From positions 1,469,778 through 1,533,777 of the forward strand of contig NZ_CP132360.1 of the NCBI RefSeq assembly GCF_030758955.1: a stretch of DNA of 64,000 bases, read 5' to 3'. The translations under genes and the position numbers were made by a program. Below are positions 28,272-35,647 of the stretch, in pieces (the first letter of the stretch is position 1; each line of letters begins with the position of its first letter). The notes below the pieces were generated by a model. It did not search any database. It was given only the letters and a program-made list of their open reading frames with translations, and had not been told where the DNA came from. The DNA is from Agrococcus beijingensis (GTDB taxonomy: Bacteria; Actinomycetota; Actinomycetes; Actinomycetales; Microbacteriaceae).

Positions 28272-29158
28272 CGTGCCCCCTCCCAGATCGGTGCGAACGA
28301 TCCTGTCGCGACCGACACCGCGATGGCGGCAGCCGCGACGGCGATCGCGAGGATCAGCAGCGCCGCGTCGTGCCAGCCGACCGTCGACGGCCTCGCCCAG
28401 GTGCGCACCGAGCCGCCGAAGCCTCGCGCCTCCATCGCCGTCGCGAGGGTGCCGCCGCGGCGCAGCGCCACGACGAGCAGCGCGAACGCCGCTTGCAGCG
28501 CCCGCCGCACCGCGCCGGTGTCACCGAGCCCGCGTGCTCGGCGCGCGAGCGCGACCTGCCGCCAGTCCTCTCCCAGCACGCCGAACAGCCGGGTGCCGGC
28601 GAGCGCCGCGAGCACGAAGCGGTGCGGCAGCCGCGCCACCTGCGCCAGTCCGTCGGCGAGCCGGGTCGGGTCGAGCCCGACGAGCCCGACGAGGGTCGGC
28701 ACACCGAGCGCGAGCACGCGCAGCCCGATGGCGAGCGCCAGCTCGATCGAGTGGTCGCTGATCACCGCGAGCCAGAGCCGCGCGTGGATGCGTCCGCCCG
28801 GCTCGGCGTAGAGCAGCATGCTCACCGCCGACAGCGGTGCCGCGATCAGCAGCGGCCACGATCGGCGCAGGACCGTGCGCGGCCCGATGCCGACCGCAGC
28901 GAAGACGAGCAGCCAGGCGCCGAGCGCGACCGCCGCGGTGACGACGTCGATCGTCAGCAGCATCGGGATGGAGTACAGCACCGCGGCCGCGATCGGCGTG
29001 ACGGGATTCAGTCGGTCGATCACGGTGGTGCGACGCTGCGACGTCCCGGGCGCGGCCACGACGGTCGATGGCCGCGAACGTCCTCCGCGCGTGCGATGCG
29101 CACGTGCACCAGAGTCGGTCGCGCGCGCCTTCGCGCCGTCGGAAGACGATTGCCTCAC
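28268..29158 (-). CDS. ykoC: ECF transporter transmembrane (T) component
   Basis: Membrane coupling subunit linking the ATPases to the substrate-binding protein, 296 residues. The N-terminus has a basic, poorly conserved extension, then VIDRLNPVTPIAAAVLYS and about five helices. The cytoplasmic coupling motifs appear as ARRARGLG and AMEARGFGG, the two Ala-Arg-Gly signatures of EcfT/CbiQ. GTG at 29158 is chosen because it overlaps the ykoD stop in GTGA, as do the other genes of the operon. A shorter start near residue 60 cannot be excluded, because residues 1-50 are not family-conserved. Confidence 0.82.
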   Translation of the reverse strand: MRQSSSDGAKARATDSGARAHRTRGGRSRPSTVVAAPGTSQRRTTVIDRLNPVTPIAAAVLYSIPMLLTIDVVTAAVALGAWLLVFAAVGIGPRTVLRRSWPLLIAAPLSAVSMLLYAEPGGRIHARLWLAVISDHSIELALAIGLRVLALGVPTLVGLVGLDPTRLADGLAQVARLPHRFVLAALAGTRLFGVLGEDWRQVALARRARGLGDTGAVRRALQAAFALLVVALRRGGTLATAMEARGFGGSVRTWARPSTVGWHDAALLILAIAVAAAAIAVSVATGSFAPIWEGAR

Positions 29159-30615
29159 GATGCACCGCCCAGCCGCAGCACCCGGTCGCCGAGCACCCGC
29201 TCGACATCCGCGTCGTGCGTGACCGCGACCACCGCGCATCCCTGGTCGTCGACCAGCGAGGCGATGAGCCGCACCATCTCCTGCCAGGTGCGGCGATCCT
29301 GCCCGAAGGTCGGTTCGTCGAGCACCATCACGCGCGGCGCCGGCGCGAGCACCGTCGCCACGGAGAGCCGGCGCTGCTCGCCGCCCGAGAGCGTGAACGG
29401 GTTGGCGTCGGCGAGCGCCTCGAGCCGCAGCGCCGCGAGCAGGGCGCCGACGCGCGCGTCGACCTCAGGCTGCGGCAGCGCCAGCGCCAGCAGGCCCGCT
29501 GCGATCTCGTCGCGCACCCGCGCGGCGACGAACTGGTGCTCGGGCTGCTGGAAGACGGTGCCGATGCGCCGCGACAGCTGCTTCGGCCGCCATCGGATCG
29601 GCTCCGGCGCCGCCACGTCGCTGCGCAGTGCTTCGGTCGCCACCACCCGGCCCGAGACCGGCGGCAGCAGACCGCCCAGCGTGAGCGCCAGCGTCGACTT
29701 GCCGGCGCCGTTCGGGCCGGTCACGACCAGCGCCTCCCCCGCCCGGATCGACAGCTCGACCGCCTCGTGCACCGCGACCCGACCGCGTCCTGAGCGCAGC
29801 GCATCCGTCGTCAGGAGCGCATCGCGCGGCGCACCCTGCTCGACCGAGCGGCGCCCGCGCGCGACATCGACCGGCAGGCCCGGCACCCAGACGCCGTCGT
29901 GCGCGAGCTGCTCTCGGTGGCGGTCGAGCACCTCGTGCGGCGAGCCGTCGGCCGCTGCTCCCCCGCCTGCCTCGAGCACCACGACGCGGTCGACCACTGG
30001 CAGCCAGGTGTCGACGCGGTGCTCGACGACCACGAGCGTCGCGCCGGTGTCGGCGGCGACGCGCGCCACCGCATCCCGCACCTCGACGACCCCGACGGGG
30101 TCGAGGTTGGCGGTCGGCTCGTCGAGCAGGATGAGCCCCGGCCGCATCGCGATGACGCCGGCGAGCGCCAGCCGCTGCCGCTGCCCGCCCGAGAGCGCCG
30201 CGGTCGATCGGTCGAGGCCGACGTCGAGGCCGACCGCGTCGAGCGCCGCCCGCACCCGCAGCCAGATCTCGTCGCGCGGCACCGCCAGGTTCTCGCAGCC
30301 GAAGGCCACGTCGTCGCCGACGCGCGACATGATCGTGTTCGCCTGCGGATCCTGCAGCACCAGCCCGGCGGTGCCGCGCAGCCGCGTCGGGTGCGCGCCG
30401 TCGACGGTCAGCTCTCCCGACTCGTCGCCCTCGTCCTCGCCGCCGAGCACGCCGGCGAGCGCGGCGAGCAGGGTCGACTTGCCCGCGCCGGAGGGCCCGA
30501 GCAGCAGCACGCGCTCGCCGGGCTCGATGTCGAGGTCGAGCCCGGCGACAGCGGGCGCCTGGCGGCTCGCGTGCCGCCAGCCCCAGCCGCGGGCCCGGAT
30601 GCGGGAGCCGGTCAC
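29155..30615 (-). CDS. ykoD: ECF transporter duplicated ATP-binding protein
   Basis: Fused pair of ABC ATPases, 486 residues, powering vitamin uptake. Domain 1: LLLGPSGAGKSTLLAALAG, VLQDPQANTIMSRVGDDVAFG, LSGGQRQRLALAGVIA and LILLDEPTANLDPVG. Domain 2 from about residue 250: VVTGPNGAGKSTLALTLGG, FQQPEHQFVAARVRDEIAAG, LSGGEQRRLSVATVLA and VMVLDEPTFGQDRRTW. Both sites look intact. The NPQAN/QPEHQF Q-helix motifs are typical of EcfA1/EcfA2. GTG at 30615 overlaps the ykoE stop in GTGA. A fused ATPase with the YkoE-type S component is the thiamine-precursor arrangement. Confidence 0.92.
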   Translation of the reverse strand: MTGSRIRARGWGWRHASRQAPAVAGLDLDIEPGERVLLLGPSGAGKSTLLAALAGVLGGEDEGDESGELTVDGAHPTRLRGTAGLVLQDPQANTIMSRVGDDVAFGCENLAVPRDEIWLRVRAALDAVGLDVGLDRSTAALSGGQRQRLALAGVIAMRPGLILLDEPTANLDPVGVVEVRDAVARVAADTGATLVVVEHRVDTWLPVVDRVVVLEAGGGAAADGSPHEVLDRHREQLAHDGVWVPGLPVDVARGRRSVEQGAPRDALLTTDALRSGRGRVAVHEAVELSIRAGEALVVTGPNGAGKSTLALTLGGLLPPVSGRVVATEALRSDVAAPEPIRWRPKQLSRRIGTVFQQPEHQFVAARVRDEIAAGLLALALPQPEVDARVGALLAALRLEALADANPFTLSGGEQRRLSVATVLAPAPRVMVLDEPTFGQDRRTWQEMVRLIASLVDDQGCAVVAVTHDADVERVLGDRVLRLGGAS

Positions 30616-31280
30616 CGGGTGCGCGACCGCCCCGACGCGAAGCGGTCGAGCACGCCCGTCGCGGCGAGCGCACGCGTCAGCAGCCAGCCGAGCAGGCCGG
30701 CCAGCAGCGCGCCCGAGACGATGAGGCAGGCGAGGTAGATGACGAGGAATTCGCCGCTCATGGCCAGGTTGCCGGAGGTGAAGAGCTCGAGGGTCCAGGC
30801 GAAGACGCCCGAGGCGGCGCCCGCGAGCATCGCGACGAGCACGCCGAAGCGGCGGTACGCGAAGAGCAGGAAGATCAACTCGGCGCCGAGTCCCTGCGCG
30901 ACGCCGGAGTAGACGGTCTCGATCGACCACTGCGCACCGAGCAGCATCGAGACGCTGGCGGCGAGCAGCTCGACGAAGAGCGCGGCGCCGGGCTTGCGGA
31001 TGATGAGCCCGCCGAGCACGCCGCCGATCAGCCAGATGCCGACGGCGAGGCCGCCGAAGCCGGGCGTCAGCGCGTCCATCGCGCTGAACCAGACGAAGCC
31101 GACGCCGTTCCAGACGACGAACAGCAGGCCGGTCGCGACGCCGAGCACGGCGGCGACGACGATGTCGACGACCCGCCAGCGAACCAGTCGACGAGCGGGT
31201 GCGGTGGCATCCGACAGGGCGGATGCGGTGGGTGCGGTGCCGTCGACGGTGGCGCCGACGGGCTGGGATGCGTTGTGCAT
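30612..31280 (-). CDS. ykoE: YkoE-type substrate-binding (S) component of a thiamine-precursor ECF transporter
   Basis: Membrane protein of 222 residues. After a 35-residue flexible N-terminus come five or six helices: VVDIVVAAVLGVATGLLF, FWFSAMDALTPGFGGLAVG-like region, GALFVELLAASVSMLLG, VAQGLGAELIFLLFAY and a C-terminal pair. The WNGVGF and GQWS-like positions fit the YkoE family, which imports hydroxymethylpyrimidine or thiamine (family knowledge). The ATG at 31280 follows GAGGAAGG by about 6 bases. A TPP riboswitch lies directly upstream, so expression falls when thiamine pyrophosphate is plentiful. First gene of ykoE-ykoD-ykoC-kinase. Confidence 0.9.
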   Translation of the reverse strand: MHNASQPVGATVDGTAPTASALSDATAPARRLVRWRVVDIVVAAVLGVATGLLFVVWNGVGFVWFSAMDALTPGFGGLAVGIWLIGGVLGGLIIRKPGAALFVELLAASVSMLLGAQWSIETVYSGVAQGLGAELIFLLFAYRRFGVLVAMLAGAASGVFAWTLELFTSGNLAMSGEFLVIYLACLIVSGALLAGLLGWLLTRALAATGVLDRFASGRSRTR

Positions 31281-31320
31281 GAGTGCCTTCCTCGAACGAG
31301 ACGGCACGGGTGATGTGTCC

Positions 31321-31405
31321 TCCCTGCGCTGGCATGATCCAGATCAGGTTTGACGGTCGAAGACTTCGGTCTTCCTCTCAGCCCGGCGCACCGGACTCCC
31401 GTGTC
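31321..31405 (-). ncRNA. TPP (thiamine pyrophosphate) riboswitch
   Basis: The minus strand carries the THI element in order: GGGAG near 31400, CCGGGCTGAGAGG, then ACC with AACCTGATCTGGATCATGCC, and GCGCAGGGA ending near 31321. These are the conserved P2-P4-P5 and pyrophosphate/pyrimidine sensor parts. The ykoE start is 41 bases beyond the aptamer. Because the GAGGAAGG site is close, control is more likely at translation initiation than by termination, but no expression platform was modelled. Confidence 0.95.
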
Positions 31406-31411
31406 GCAGAG

Positions 31412-31417
31412 AGTCTA
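31412..31417 (-). promoter_or_regulatory. -10 box of the riboswitch-ykoEDC operon
   Basis: TAGACT places the transcription start near 31405, exactly where the aptamer begins. Confidence 0.6.
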
Positions 31418-31445
31418 GCCCGGTTGCGCCGCACGCGTCGGCACC

Positions 31446-31460
31446 TAGGCTGGTCGCGTG
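31446..31460 (+). promoter_or_regulatory. Leaderless promoter of the SGNH hydrolase gene
   Basis: TAGGCT, six bases, GTG. It is divergent from the ykoEDC promoter 30 bases away. Confidence 0.6.
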
Positions 31461-32219
31461 CAGGGCATCGGATCGTTCGTGGCCATCGGCGACAGCTTCA
31501 CGGAGGGCGTCGGCGACGAGCTGCCCGACGGCTCCGTGCGGGGCTGGGCCGACTTCGTCGCCGCGGGCCTCGCGACCGCGCAGGGCGGGCCGGTGCGCTA
31601 CGCGAACCTCGCGATCCGCGGCCGGAAGCTCGGCGGCATCCTGCACGAGCAGCTCGAGGCCGCCATCGCCCTCGGGCCCGACGCGATCAGCATCAACGGC
31701 GGCGGCAACGACATCCTGCGCCCGCGCGTCGCGATCGACCACGTCGGCGAGCGCCTGGCCGAGGCCGCGCACCGCATCGCTGCCGCCGGCATCCGCCCGA
31801 TCATGCTCTCGGGCGGCAACCCGAGCGCCGTGATGCCGATCGGCGCGGTCATGCAGCGGCGCGGCGACGCGCTCGCCCGGGCGGTGCGGGCGCGCGTCGC
31901 CGACCTCGACGCGCCCTACGTCGACAACTGGAGCGACCCCGAGCTGCGCGCGCCGCGCTTCTGGTCGCGCGACCGGCTGCACCTGAACGCCGCCGGCCAC
32001 GCGCACGTGGCGCGCAACGTGCTGCGCGCGCTCGGCTACGACGCGCCGGAGGGCTGGCGCGACCTCGCGGGCACCTCGACCGCCGAGGGCATGCGCGACA
32101 TCGGCTACTACCGCGAGTTCGTGCTGCCGTGGCTCGGCCGCCGCTTCACCGGCCGCTCCTCCGGCGACGGCCGCGACCCGAAGCTGCCCGGCTTCGTCGA
32201 GGTGCCGCCGATCGGCTGA
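31458..32219 (+). CDS. SGNH/GDSL hydrolase
   Basis: Cytosolic serine esterase/lipase of 253 residues. The four blocks are visible: block I VAIGDSFTEGVGD (catalytic Ser), block II Gly in NLAIRGRKLGG, block III SINGGGNDILRP (Asn) and block V DRLHLNAAGHAHVA (Asp and His). There is no signal peptide, so its substrate is intracellular. The C-terminal 60 residues (REFVLPWLGRRFTGR) are typical of the actinobacterial branch. GTG at 31458 is fixed by the leaderless box. Substrate unknown. Confidence 0.88.
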   Translation: MQGIGSFVAIGDSFTEGVGDELPDGSVRGWADFVAAGLATAQGGPVRYANLAIRGRKLGGILHEQLEAAIALGPDAISINGGGNDILRPRVAIDHVGERLAEAAHRIAAAGIRPIMLSGGNPSAVMPIGAVMQRRGDALARAVRARVADLDAPYVDNWSDPELRAPRFWSRDRLHLNAAGHAHVARNVLRALGYDAPEGWRDLAGTSTAEGMRDIGYYREFVLPWLGRRFTGRSSGDGRDPKLPGFVEVPPIG

Positions 32220-32234
32220 GCGGTCAGCGGGCGG

Positions 32235-33098
32235 TCAGGCCGCGGGGGCCGTCACGAAGTCGATCAGCTCCTCGACGCGCCCCAGCAGCTCGGGCTCGAG
32301 GTCGTTCCAATCGCGCACGCGGGAGCGCATGCGCTGCCACGCCCTCCCGACGTCCTCCTGGCTGCCATGGGGCATGCCGAGCCGCTGGAGCGTGCCGCGC
32401 TTCCAGTCCTCGCCGCGCGGCACCTCTGGCCAGGCCGCGATGCCCAGCCGCGCCGGCTTGATCGCCTGCCAGATGTCGATGAACGGATGCCCGACGATGC
32501 GCACGTGCGCACCGTGCGGCCCGCTCGTCACGGCCTCGGCGATGCGGGTCTCCTTCGAGCCGCGCACGAGGTGGTCGAGCAGGATGCCGAGCCGCCGCTC
32601 GCGGGTCGGCCGGAACTCCGCCACGATCGCGGCCAGGTCGTCGGCGCCGTGCAGCGGCTCGACCACGACGCCCTCGACGCGCAGGTCGTGGCCCCACACC
32701 TGCTCGACCAGCTCAGCGTCGTGCACGCCCTCGACGAGGATGCGGCTCGGCAGCGCCACGCGCGCCTTCAGGTCGGCGACGGCGCGAGAGCCCGATGCGG
32801 TGCGGGTGGGACCTGCGGCCGCCTTCGCCGCGGCCGGCACCAGCTCGACCTCGACGCCGTCGACGAAGAAGCCACGGCCGAGCGGGAACGCCCGCACCTT
32901 GCCGCGCCGATCCTCGAGGTGCACGTTGCCCGACTCGACGCCGACGACAGCGCCGACGTAGCCGTCGTGCCGCTCGACGACCAGCTCGCGCTCGGCCGGC
33001 ACCCGCCTGGGCGGAGCGGGCGTGCGTGCCGCCCTCGCCTCCGCGGAGAGCACGTCTCCGCCCCAGGAGCCCCAGTCCATCCCGATGCCGTTCGCCAC
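32235..33098 (-). CDS. DUF3097 family protein
   Basis: Cytosolic protein of 287 residues, unknown function, conserved across actinobacteria. The N-terminal third contains MDWGSWGGDVLS and VERHDGYVGAVVGVESGNVHL-type beta elements. The central part has ILVEGVHDAELVEQVWG, VVVEPLHGADDL and LGILLDHLVRGSKE, acidic clusters reminiscent of a TOPRIM-like fold (my inference). C-terminal PFIDIWQAIKPARLGIAAWP is diagnostic for the family. GTG at 33098 follows TAGGCT by six bases. A TOPRIM role in nucleic-acid processing is untested. Confidence 0.85.
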   Translation of the reverse strand: MANGIGMDWGSWGGDVLSAEARAARTPAPPRRVPAERELVVERHDGYVGAVVGVESGNVHLEDRRGKVRAFPLGRGFFVDGVEVELVPAAAKAAAGPTRTASGSRAVADLKARVALPSRILVEGVHDAELVEQVWGHDLRVEGVVVEPLHGADDLAAIVAEFRPTRERRLGILLDHLVRGSKETRIAEAVTSGPHGAHVRIVGHPFIDIWQAIKPARLGIAAWPEVPRGEDWKRGTLQRLGMPHGSQEDVGRAWQRMRSRVRDWNDLEPELLGRVEELIDFVTAPAA

Positions 33099-33110
33099 CG
33101 GATGAGCCTA
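33096..33110 (-). promoter_or_regulatory. Leaderless DUF3097 promoter
   Basis: TAGGCT (33110-33105), six bases, GTG. It lies in the 20-base gap after the convergently oriented upstream stop of the oxidoreductase on the same strand. Confidence 0.6.
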
Positions 33111-33118
33111 CGTCGAGG

Positions 33119-34153
33119 TCACTCCCGCAGCCGTGCGACGGCCCGGAGCGCCTCGAGATCGCCCTGCACGAGGATGCGCGTGACGACCGACTCCTCCCAG
33201 CGCGCGAGCCCGTCGCGCACCCGATCGATCGGCCCGATCAGCGCGATCTCGTCGACGAGCCGCGTCGGCACGGCGGCGATCGCCTCGGCCTTGCGGCCCG
33301 CGAGGTAGAGCTCCTGGATCGCGAGGCACTCCGCCTCGAACCCGAGCCGCGCGACCGCGTCGAAGTGGAAGTTCGCGCCCTTCGCCCCCATGCCGCCGAC
33401 GTAGAGCGCGATCATCGGCCGCAGCCGATCGGCGGCCGCCTCGACGTCGTCGTCGACGACGATCGGCACCGGCACCGACACCTCGAAGGCATCCGCCGGC
33501 GGCAGCGCCGCGTCGCGCTTGGCGAAGCCCTCCGCGAGCAGCGCCCGCGCGTCGGCGTCGTTCGCGGGCGAGAACAGGAACGGCAGCCAGCCGTCGGCGA
33601 TCTCAGCGGCCAGGGCGGTGTTCTTCGGGCCCTCGGCCGCGAGGTGGATCGGGATGTGCGGGCGCACCGGGTGGAGCGTCGACATCAGCGGCTTGCCGAG
33701 CCCGGTCGTGCCCTCGCCCGTCAGCGGCAGCGGCAGCTGCGGCCCCGCGGCCGTCACCGGCGCCTCGCGCGCCATGATGCTGCGCAGGATCGCGACGTAC
33801 TCGCGGGTGCGCGCCAGCGGCTTCGGGAACGGCTGGCCGTACCAGCCCTCCACCACCTGCGGGCCGCTGACGCCGAGCCCCAGGATCACCCGGCCGCCCG
33901 AGAGGTGGTCGAGCGTCATCGCGGTCATCGCCGTCGAGGCGGGCGTGCGCGCCGACAGCTGCGCGATGCCGGTGGCGAGACCGATGGTCGTCGTCGACGC
34001 TCCCCACCATGCCAGCGGCGTGAACGCATCCGACCCGTAGGCCTCGGCCGTCCACACCGAGTCGAAGCCGAGCCGCTCGGCCTCCTGCACCGCCTCGAGC
34101 GCGCCTGCCGGCGGGCCGGCCTTCCAGTAGCCGAGCATGTAGCCGTAGTCCAT
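33119..34153 (-). CDS. LLM class F420-dependent oxidoreductase (first)
   Basis: Bacterial luciferase-like flavin/F420 enzyme of 344 residues with a TIM barrel. Motifs are EAERLGFDSVWTAEAYGSD, GLATGIAQLSARTPASTAM, LDHLSGGRVILGLGVSGPQ and HPVRPHIPIHLAAEGPKN. The first and last are typical of the F420-type subfamily rather than FMN alkanal monooxygenases. The substrate and the redox direction are unknown. Its start is 95 bases from that of a second LLM enzyme transcribed the other way. The organism is therefore expected to make coenzyme F420. Confidence 0.88.
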   Translation of the reverse strand: MDYGYMLGYWKAGPPAGALEAVQEAERLGFDSVWTAEAYGSDAFTPLAWWGASTTTIGLATGIAQLSARTPASTAMTAMTLDHLSGGRVILGLGVSGPQVVEGWYGQPFPKPLARTREYVAILRSIMAREAPVTAAGPQLPLPLTGEGTTGLGKPLMSTLHPVRPHIPIHLAAEGPKNTALAAEIADGWLPFLFSPANDADARALLAEGFAKRDAALPPADAFEVSVPVPIVVDDDVEAAADRLRPMIALYVGGMGAKGANFHFDAVARLGFEAECLAIQELYLAGRKAEAIAAVPTRLVDEIALIGPIDRVRDGLARWEESVVTRILVQGDLEALRAVARLRE

Positions 34154-34236
34154 GCAGCGATCGTGGCATCCCCACGGGCCGCAGCGGCGCCGGTTGTCGG
34201 CGATCCACGACGCGGCCGCGATCGGCGCGGGCTCCT

Positions 34237-34251
34237 TAGGCTGGCCGCATG
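34237..34251 (+). promoter_or_regulatory. Leaderless promoter of the second LLM oxidoreductase
   Basis: TAGGCT (34237-34242), six bases, ATG at 34249. No Shine-Dalgarno. Confidence 0.62.
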
Positions 34252-35175
34252 GACTTCCGCATCTTCACCGAGCCCCAGCAGGGCGCCTCCTACGACGAGC
34301 TGCTCGCGGTCGCGCTGCGCACCGAGCAGCTCGGCTTCGACGGCTTCTTCCGCTCCGACCACTACCTGCGCATGGGCGACGGCGACCCGGGTTACGGGCC
34401 GACGGATGCGTGGACGACGCTGGCAGGGCTCGCTCGCGACACCGAGCGGGTGCGGCTGGGCACGCTCGTCTCCTCCGTCACCTACCGGCTGCCGGGGATC
34501 CTCGCCGTGCAGGCGGCGAACGTCGACCAGATGTCGGGCGGCCGCGTCGAGCTGGGCCTCGGCACCGGCTGGTTCGAGCGGGAGCACACCGCGTTCGGCA
34601 TCCCCTTCCCCGAGCGGCGCTTCGACCTGCTCGAGGAGCAGCTGGCGATCGTCACCGGGCTGTGGGCGACCCCCGCAGGGGCGCGCTTCACCTTCGAGGG
34701 CGACCACTACCGGCTCGAGGACTCCCCGGCCCTGCCGAAGCCGACGCAGGCGCGGCTGCCGGTGATCGTCGGAGGCCTGGGCGAGCGGCGCACTCCGCGA
34801 CTGGCGGCCGAGTTCGCCGACGAGCACAACCTGCCGTTCCCCGCCTTCGACCGCATCCGTCCGCTGTTCGCCGCGCTCGATCGCGCCGTCGAGCAGGCCG
34901 AGCGCAGCCGGCCGATCGTGCGCTCGGCAGCGCTCGTGACGGTGGTCGGCGACGACCCGGCGACATTCGCCCGCCGCGCGGCGGCGATCGGCCGGGAGCC
35001 GGCGGAGCTGCGCGAGCACGGCGTCGCGGGCACCCGTGCAGAGGTCGAGGACCGGATCGGAGCGCTCGCCGAGGCGGGCGTCGAGCGGCTCTACCTGCAG
35101 GTGCTCGACACGACCGACCTCGACCACCTCGACGAGATCGCGTCCATGGTGGGTGTGCGCGCCGCGGCAGCCTGA
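34249..35175 (+). CDS. LLM class F420-dependent oxidoreductase (second)
   Basis: Luciferase-like oxidoreductase of 308 residues. Motifs are LGFDGFFRSDHYLRMGDG, VRLGTLVSSVTYRLPG, VDQMSGGRVELGLGTGWFE and GIPFPERRFDLLEEQLAIV. It belongs to the TIGR03560-like F420 group, from memory, and is only distantly similar to its divergent neighbour, so this is not a recent duplication. There is no signal peptide. A hairpin shared with the convergent GlsB-like gene follows. Substrate unknown. Confidence 0.88.
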   Translation: MDFRIFTEPQQGASYDELLAVALRTEQLGFDGFFRSDHYLRMGDGDPGYGPTDAWTTLAGLARDTERVRLGTLVSSVTYRLPGILAVQAANVDQMSGGRVELGLGTGWFEREHTAFGIPFPERRFDLLEEQLAIVTGLWATPAGARFTFEGDHYRLEDSPALPKPTQARLPVIVGGLGERRTPRLAAEFADEHNLPFPAFDRIRPLFAALDRAVEQAERSRPIVRSAALVTVVGDDPATFARRAAAIGREPAELREHGVAGTRAEVEDRIGALAEAGVERLYLQVLDTTDLDHLDEIASMVGVRAAAA

Positions 35176-35203
35176 GCGCGGACGCCGGAGTCCGGGGACG
35201 CGA

Positions 35204-35231
35204 AAGGGGGCTGCCCGCAGGCAGCCCCCTT
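35204..35231. terminator. Bidirectional hairpin terminator
   Basis: A perfect 12-bp stem (AAGGGGGCTGCC with its complement) and a CGCA loop lie between the convergent oxidoreductase and GlsB-like genes. Confidence 0.85.
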
Positions 35232-35248
35232 CGTGCGTCCGTCGAGCG

Positions 35249-35521
35249 TCAAGCGCTGGCGCGACCGCGGTTCTTGGTCAGCAGGCCGTAGATCAGCAGC
35301 ACGATGATCGCACCACCGATGGCCAGCAGCCACGTCGAGATGTCGAAGAAACCCTCGATGCCGGTGTTGAACAGCACCGAGCCGATGAAGCCTCCGAGCA
35401 GCGCTCCGACGACACCGAGGATGAGGGTCATGATCCAGCCACCGCCCTGACGGCCGGGGAGGATCAGCTTTGCGATAGCACCGGCGATGAGGCCGAGGAC
35501 GATCCAACCGAGAATGCCCAT
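35249..35521 (-). CDS. GlsB/YeaQ/YmgE family stress-associated membrane protein
   Basis: Small membrane protein of 90 residues with three helices: GWIVLGLIAGAIAKLILPG, GWIMTLILGVVGALLGGFIG and WLLAIGGAIIVLLIYGLL. The GRQGGGW loop after helix 1 is the family signature. Members are induced by stress in several bacteria, but their mechanism is unknown. The ATG at 35521 follows AAGGGA by about 10 bases. Upstream GGAAT half-sites suggest an alternative sigma factor. Confidence 0.9.
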   Translation of the reverse strand: MGILGWIVLGLIAGAIAKLILPGRQGGGWIMTLILGVVGALLGGFIGSVLFNTGIEGFFDISTWLLAIGGAIIVLLIYGLLTKNRGRASA

Positions 35522-35583
35522 GTGTTGTGGTCCCTTCTCTGTGCAGCGGTGCAAGGTGACTCCGCTGGGCCCCGCCGTTGCGG

Positions 35584-35625
35584 AACCAGGAATACCTTGG
35601 CGCAGATTCCTGGTGGATTCCTGCA
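35584..35625 (-). promoter_or_regulatory. Candidate stress promoter with repeated GGAAT half-sites upstream of the GlsB-like gene
   Basis: On the minus strand two GGAAT elements 12 bases apart precede GGTT; the second (35610-35606) is 19 bases from GTT (35586). This resembles the GGAA...GTT pattern of SigE/SigH-type sigma factors. An inverted repeat CCAGGAAT...ATTCCTGG overlaps it. Confidence 0.35.
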
Positions 35626-35647
35626 CGGCACCTGAGTGACGCATAGG

